Source of the DNA: an uncultured Clostridium sp.
GTDB lineage: Bacteria; Bacillota; Clostridia; Lachnospirales; Lachnospiraceae
Assembly: GCA_958349075.1 (NCBI GenBank)
Contig: CATWBR010000137.1
Coordinates: 1 to 10,268, forward strand
Reading direction: 5' to 3'
Length of the DNA: 10,268 nucleotides
Under the pieces are notes generated by a model. It was not told where the DNA came from. It saw only the letters and a list, made by a program, of their open reading frames with translations, and made no database searches. This document shows positions 7,281-10,268 of this stretch, piece by piece. Position numbers and translations under genes: made by a program. The number at the start of each line of letters is the position of its first letter. The stretch's first letter is position 1.

Positions 7281-8936
7281 TTATATCCCTTTATACAGAA
7301 TTTTTCCACTCTTAATTGTCTCAAGAACACGGATTTTTTTAATCTCCATTGGAGGTACGGTCAACGGATTTGCCGACAGAACGACGAAATCCGCTTTTTT
7401 CCCCGGCTCTATTGTGCCTTTATCCGATTCCTCCCCGTACTGGTATGCCGCGTTGGCCGTCACCGCTTTCAGGGCCTCATAGGGCGTAACGCGCTCCATC
7501 ACTCCCATCGGATGTCCCCCGCAGCTGATCCTGTTTACCGCGCACCAGACTGTCTCCAGCATGTCGGGCTGAATCACCGGTGAATCCTGATGGAAGGTCA
7601 CATTGACCCCGTCATCAATGGCCGTTCTTGCCGGGCTTATCTTAAGGGCTCGCGCTTCCCCGAAATTCTTCAGATGTACGTCTCCCCAGTACCAGGTATG
7701 GGCCGTAAAGAAGGATGCGGTGATGCAAAGCTGCGCCATCTGTGAGAGCTGGTCTGCCCTCACCATCTGTGCGTGGATCATGACCGGCCGTATCTGCGCC
7801 GGATCGATCCCCGTCTCCCGGACTGCCTGTCCGCAGGCATCTATCATCTGCTGCGCAGCGGCGTCCCCATTGCAGTGCACCAGAAGCTGCCGCCCTTCCC
7901 GGAACGCCGTCTCAAAATATGCCCTGACCTCTTCGTCCTTAAATATCGGATATCCGCAATAGCCCTCCGGCTTTCCCTCATACGGGCTGCTCATCCAGGC
8001 CGTCCGCCCCTGCGGAGAGCCGTCCAGAAAAATTTTATAACCGCCGATGCGCAGATTGTTATGATACGGGCCGGTATAATCAGGATTTTCTTCCGTCAGT
8101 TCATGAGCGTCATTCATCGCCGCGTATGCCACCACATCGGCATGCAGAAGTTCATGTTCTGCCGCATATTCCAAAAGTCTCCACTCATCACTCCGGGTGC
8201 GTCCGTCCTGTACCGTCGTGATTCCGTGGCTCAGATAGAGCTGCTCCGCGGCCTCCAACTGCCTTGCGAGCTGTTCCATGCCAGGCTCCGGGATCACGGA
8301 AGATGAACCGGTAAATGCAGTCTCTTCCAGATAGCCGTCCGGCTCCCCGTAACCGCCCGCGCCGTCCGCATTACCGGTTCCCGTTTGACTATCCCCGGCG
8401 CCGTTCCCGGTCCGGCCGATCCGGCCTCCCTCCGGGTTCTCCGTATCCTTTGTTATTCCCATCCTCTCAAGAGCCTGCGTATTGACAACTCCCATGTGGC
8501 CGCTGGCATGGCTTATCATCACGGGGTTATCGGGAAATGCAGCATCCAGCACAAAACGGTCGGGGTGCCTACCCTCCGCCAGTTTATTATGATCATACCC
8601 CGTCCCGATAATCCAGTCTCCGGCGTCCAGCTTCCGCTCCTCTTTAAATTTCTTAAGGATAGAAAGAATGCCGTTAAAACTGTCTGCATCCTGAAGCACC
8701 GCATACGACAGCACCCTGGCCATCGCCGTGATATGGCTGTGGGGATCAATAAATGCAGGGAGCATCACTGCTCCCTTTAAGTCCTTTAAAACCGGATCCT
8801 CCGCCATGGCCCTCACCTCTTTAAGGGGACCCACGGCCTGAATCCGGCCTCCGACCGTCAGCACAGCTTCCGCCATAACAGGTTCACTTCCGGTCATCGT
8901 GATAATCGTTCCGTTATAATATAAAGTCTTCTCCAT
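7281..8936 (-). CDS. YtcJ-like metal-dependent amidohydrolase (amidohydrolase family 3)
   Basis: A 551-residue cytoplasmic hydrolase of the amidohydrolase superfamily, predicted to cleave an amide or related C-N bond; the substrate is unknown. Visible landmarks are the HxH metal pair in PAFIDPHSH (His66, His68), a Lys in KIFLDGS (Lys301, the usual position of the carbamylated bridging lysine), HCNGD (His354), MIHAQ (His388) and FHQDSP (catalytic Asp451). The C-terminal GTIEPGKKADFVVL stretch (508-520) closes the composite beta-sandwich. No signal peptide is seen. Residues about 171-198 are a Gly/Asn/Thr/Asp-rich insert where relatives usually have a short loop between the GGRI segment and the GEPDG-LEE segment. 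AGGAG lies 7 nt before the ATG. The glucokinase gene is 138 bp upstream on the same strand with no clear terminator between, so read-through is possible. Related enzymes include N-substituted formamide deformylase, but that activity cannot be assigned here. Confidence 0.9.
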   Translation of the reverse strand: MEKTLYYNGTIITMTGSEPVMAEAVLTVGGRIQAVGPLKEVRAMAEDPVLKDLKGAVMLPAFIDPHSHITAMARVLSYAVLQDADSFNGILSILKKFKEERKLDAGDWIIGTGYDHNKLAEGRHPDRFVLDAAFPDNPVMISHASGHMGVVNTQALERMGITKDTENPEGGRIGRTGNGAGDSQTGTGNADGAGGYGEPDGYLEETAFTGSSSVIPEPGMEQLARQLEAAEQLYLSHGITTVQDGRTRSDEWRLLEYAAEHELLHADVVAYAAMNDAHELTEENPDYTGPYHNNLRIGGYKIFLDGSPQGRTAWMSSPYEGKPEGYCGYPIFKDEEVRAYFETAFREGRQLLVHCNGDAAAQQMIDACGQAVRETGIDPAQIRPVMIHAQMVRADQLSQMAQLCITASFFTAHTWYWGDVHLKNFGEARALKISPARTAIDDGVNVTFHQDSPVIQPDMLETVWCAVNRISCGGHPMGVMERVTPYEALKAVTANAAYQYGEESDKGTIEPGKKADFVVLSANPLTVPPMEIKKIRVLETIKSGKILYKGI

Positions 8937-9074
8937 AATAACACTCCTGTCTGAATCACCCTGGTTTTTATCCGGCCTCTCTATGGTTAAAATGCCTCAC
9001 GCAGTACATCTTGTGTGAACAGTAACTCTCTATGTCCATTATTATGCTCAGACCCGGCTGTTCTTAAACTGTAA

Positions 9075-10019
9075 TCAGTCCAGAATCAGCCTTGCGGCGC
9101 CATAGATTCCGGCGTCATTACCCAGCGTTGCCAGTTCAATTCCGGCCTTGTTCTCTGAAATCGGTGTATACTCCTCATAGTATTTGCGGATCTTGTCCGT
9201 CAGGAAAGTACCGGCCTTTGAAACGCCTCCGCCGATAACAAATACTTCCGGATCTACGGTCATTGACACGATGGCAAGCGCCCAGCCGAGATAATAGCAC
9301 ACAGTCTCCATCACTTCCAGGGCCAGGGCGTCTCCCGCCTTGGCGCAGTCCACTACATTCTTTGCCGAAATGCGGCCGCCGAATTTGCGCATCGCGGAAT
9401 CCGCGCCGCTTTTCTCCATGAGCCTCCTCGCCTCCCGGGCAATACCTGTAGCCGATGCAATCTGCTCTACACAGCCGTATCCTTTACAGTTGCACTGTTC
9501 TTTCTCCCCCTCGCGAATCCGCATATGGCCTATCTCGCCTCCCAGGCCGTGTTTTCCCGGTATAATCTTCTGATCAATGATAACGCCTCCGCCGACGCCT
9601 GTCCCGAGTGTCACCATGACGATATCACTGTATCCTTTACCGCCGCCCTGCCACATCTCTCCCAGGGCCGCCACATTGGCGTCGTTGCCCGTCCTTACCG
9701 ATATGCCGTCCAGAAGACCGCTCAGGATTTCCTGCGGGTTCATATCATGCCAGCCCAGATTGACACAGACTTCCACATAGCCGTTTGGAAGCACCGGCCC
9801 CGGGATTCCGAGTCCCACGCCCGCCACATCGGACAGGGCAATATTCTGTCCATTTAAAACCTTCCGGATTGATGCCGCCACATCGGGAAGGATGTACTTT
9901 CCGTTTTCCTCTTTTCTGGTCGGCACTTCCCACTTCTTCACCAGTGTCCCGTCCAATTCGAACATTCCGACCTTAACCGTGGTCCCGCCTACGTCTACGC
10001 CAATACACCTTTTACTCAT
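9075..10019 (-). CDS. glcK: ROK-family glucokinase
   Basis: Predicted to phosphorylate glucose with ATP to glucose 6-phosphate in the cytoplasm, feeding glycolysis. The 314-residue length is typical. Motifs are the N-terminal phosphate-binding loop GVDVGGTTVKVG (7-18), GNDANVAALGE (111-121, catalytic base Asp113), the TLGTGVGGG loop (137-145), GEIGHM (161-166, zinc-ligand His165), and the ROK zinc/sugar motif CNCKGYGCVE (176-185). In that motif Cys176, Cys178, Cys183 and Glu185 are kept, but the usual Gly after the second Cys is Lys179. The GGGVS segment near 263-267 completes the ATP site. There is no N-terminal DNA-binding domain, so it is a kinase rather than a NagC/XylR-type repressor. 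AGGGAGG lies 7 nt before the ATG (10027-10033). Another hexose or N-acetylmannosamine as substrate is possible, but similarity to Firmicute glucokinases favours glucose. Confidence 0.92.
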   Translation of the reverse strand: MSKRCIGVDVGGTTVKVGMFELDGTLVKKWEVPTRKEENGKYILPDVAASIRKVLNGQNIALSDVAGVGLGIPGPVLPNGYVEVCVNLGWHDMNPQEILSGLLDGISVRTGNDANVAALGEMWQGGGKGYSDIVMVTLGTGVGGGVIIDQKIIPGKHGLGGEIGHMRIREGEKEQCNCKGYGCVEQIASATGIAREARRLMEKSGADSAMRKFGGRISAKNVVDCAKAGDALALEVMETVCYYLGWALAIVSMTVDPEVFVIGGGVSKAGTFLTDKIRKYYEEYTPISENKAGIELATLGNDAGIYGAARLILD

Positions 10020-10104
10020 GCTACGGCCTCCCTTAACTCTCTCTGTTCCATTTATTATTACCCGATTGTGTGATTGTACTGCAATCTCTTAATTTTTCAT
10101 TTCC

Positions 10105-10133
10105 ATTATAAGAGATACCCCGACAGATTGCAA
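10105..10133 (-). promoter_or_regulatory. Strong sigma-A promoter of the glucokinase gene
   Basis: On the minus strand TTGCAA (10128-10133) and a consensus TATAAT (10105-10110) are spaced by the ideal 17 bp. Transcription should start near 10098, giving a leader of about 80 nt. An 8-bp inverted repeat, TGCAATCT (10080-10087) and AGATTGCA (10125-10132), is centred on the -10 box, and the upstream arm overlaps the -35. It could be an operator or chance. The remaining bases to 10268 are GC-rich with no supported gene. Confidence 0.82.
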
Positions 10134-10268
10134 GAGAGGGATTTTATTGAGAAAGGAGAACGCCGCCGGGACGGCCTGAGGGCGGAGGGCGGAATGGTGA
10201 GGGGAAGGTTGTTAGTCTTCAGTCCCGTTTGGAGGTTGTCGCGGGTGGGGAATCCGGGCAGAAAAAGT

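Noticed and set aside
10194..10268. Plus-strand open frame running off the end of the window
   Set aside because: Only about 25 codons of GC-rich sequence with no well-placed ribosome binding site and no recognisable protein start.

Overview
The window looks like chromosomal DNA from an anaerobic Firmicute, most likely a gut-type Lachnospiraceae/Clostridia relative. This rests on a CBS/DRTGG-containing Mn-dependent pyrophosphatase, a large secreted protein with choline-binding-type wall repeats and Shr/DUF1533-like domains, a ROK glucokinase, and strong AGGAGG-type ribosome binding sites. The genus cannot be fixed from the sequence alone. All four convincing genes lie on the minus strand; I see no real gene on the plus strand and no RNA gene, CRISPR array, transposase or phage gene.

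In transcription order, from high to low coordinates: (1) 10019-9075, a ROK-family glucokinase, behind a near-consensus promoter (TTGCAA-17-TATAAT). (2) 8936-7281, a cytoplasmic YtcJ-type amidohydrolase of unknown substrate, with an unusual Gly/Asn/Thr-rich insert; the 138-bp gap leaves co-transcription with the glucokinase open. (3) 6818-2109, a 1569-residue secreted surface protein. It has a signal peptide, N-terminal wall-binding repeats, a Ser/Gly linker, a long beta-rich middle, three tandem (plus one divergent) Hb-interacting-domain-like modules, and a C-terminal acidic tract of about 19 seven-residue repeats. It has no LPXTG signal and no C-terminal membrane anchor. (4) 1710-43, a CBS-DRTGG family II inorganic pyrophosphatase.

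The most interesting part is the control region of the surface protein (6841-6927). A TTGACA/extended -10 promoter is bracketed by two perfect inverted repeats with the same design (GTTAG-N6-CTAAC core, 6-base spacer, centres 64 bp apart). One abuts the -35 box and the other starts at the predicted transcription start. This is the layout of a tightly repressed promoter. Because Shr-type domains are tied to haem/iron acquisition in streptococci, a metal- or haem-responsive repressor is an attractive but unproven reading.

The genes do not form one obvious pathway. The glucokinase and pyrophosphatase are housekeeping; the surface protein looks like an independently regulated accessory gene. Two long gene-free stretches (1711-2108 and 6819-7280) hold hairpins, repeats and promoters, described below.
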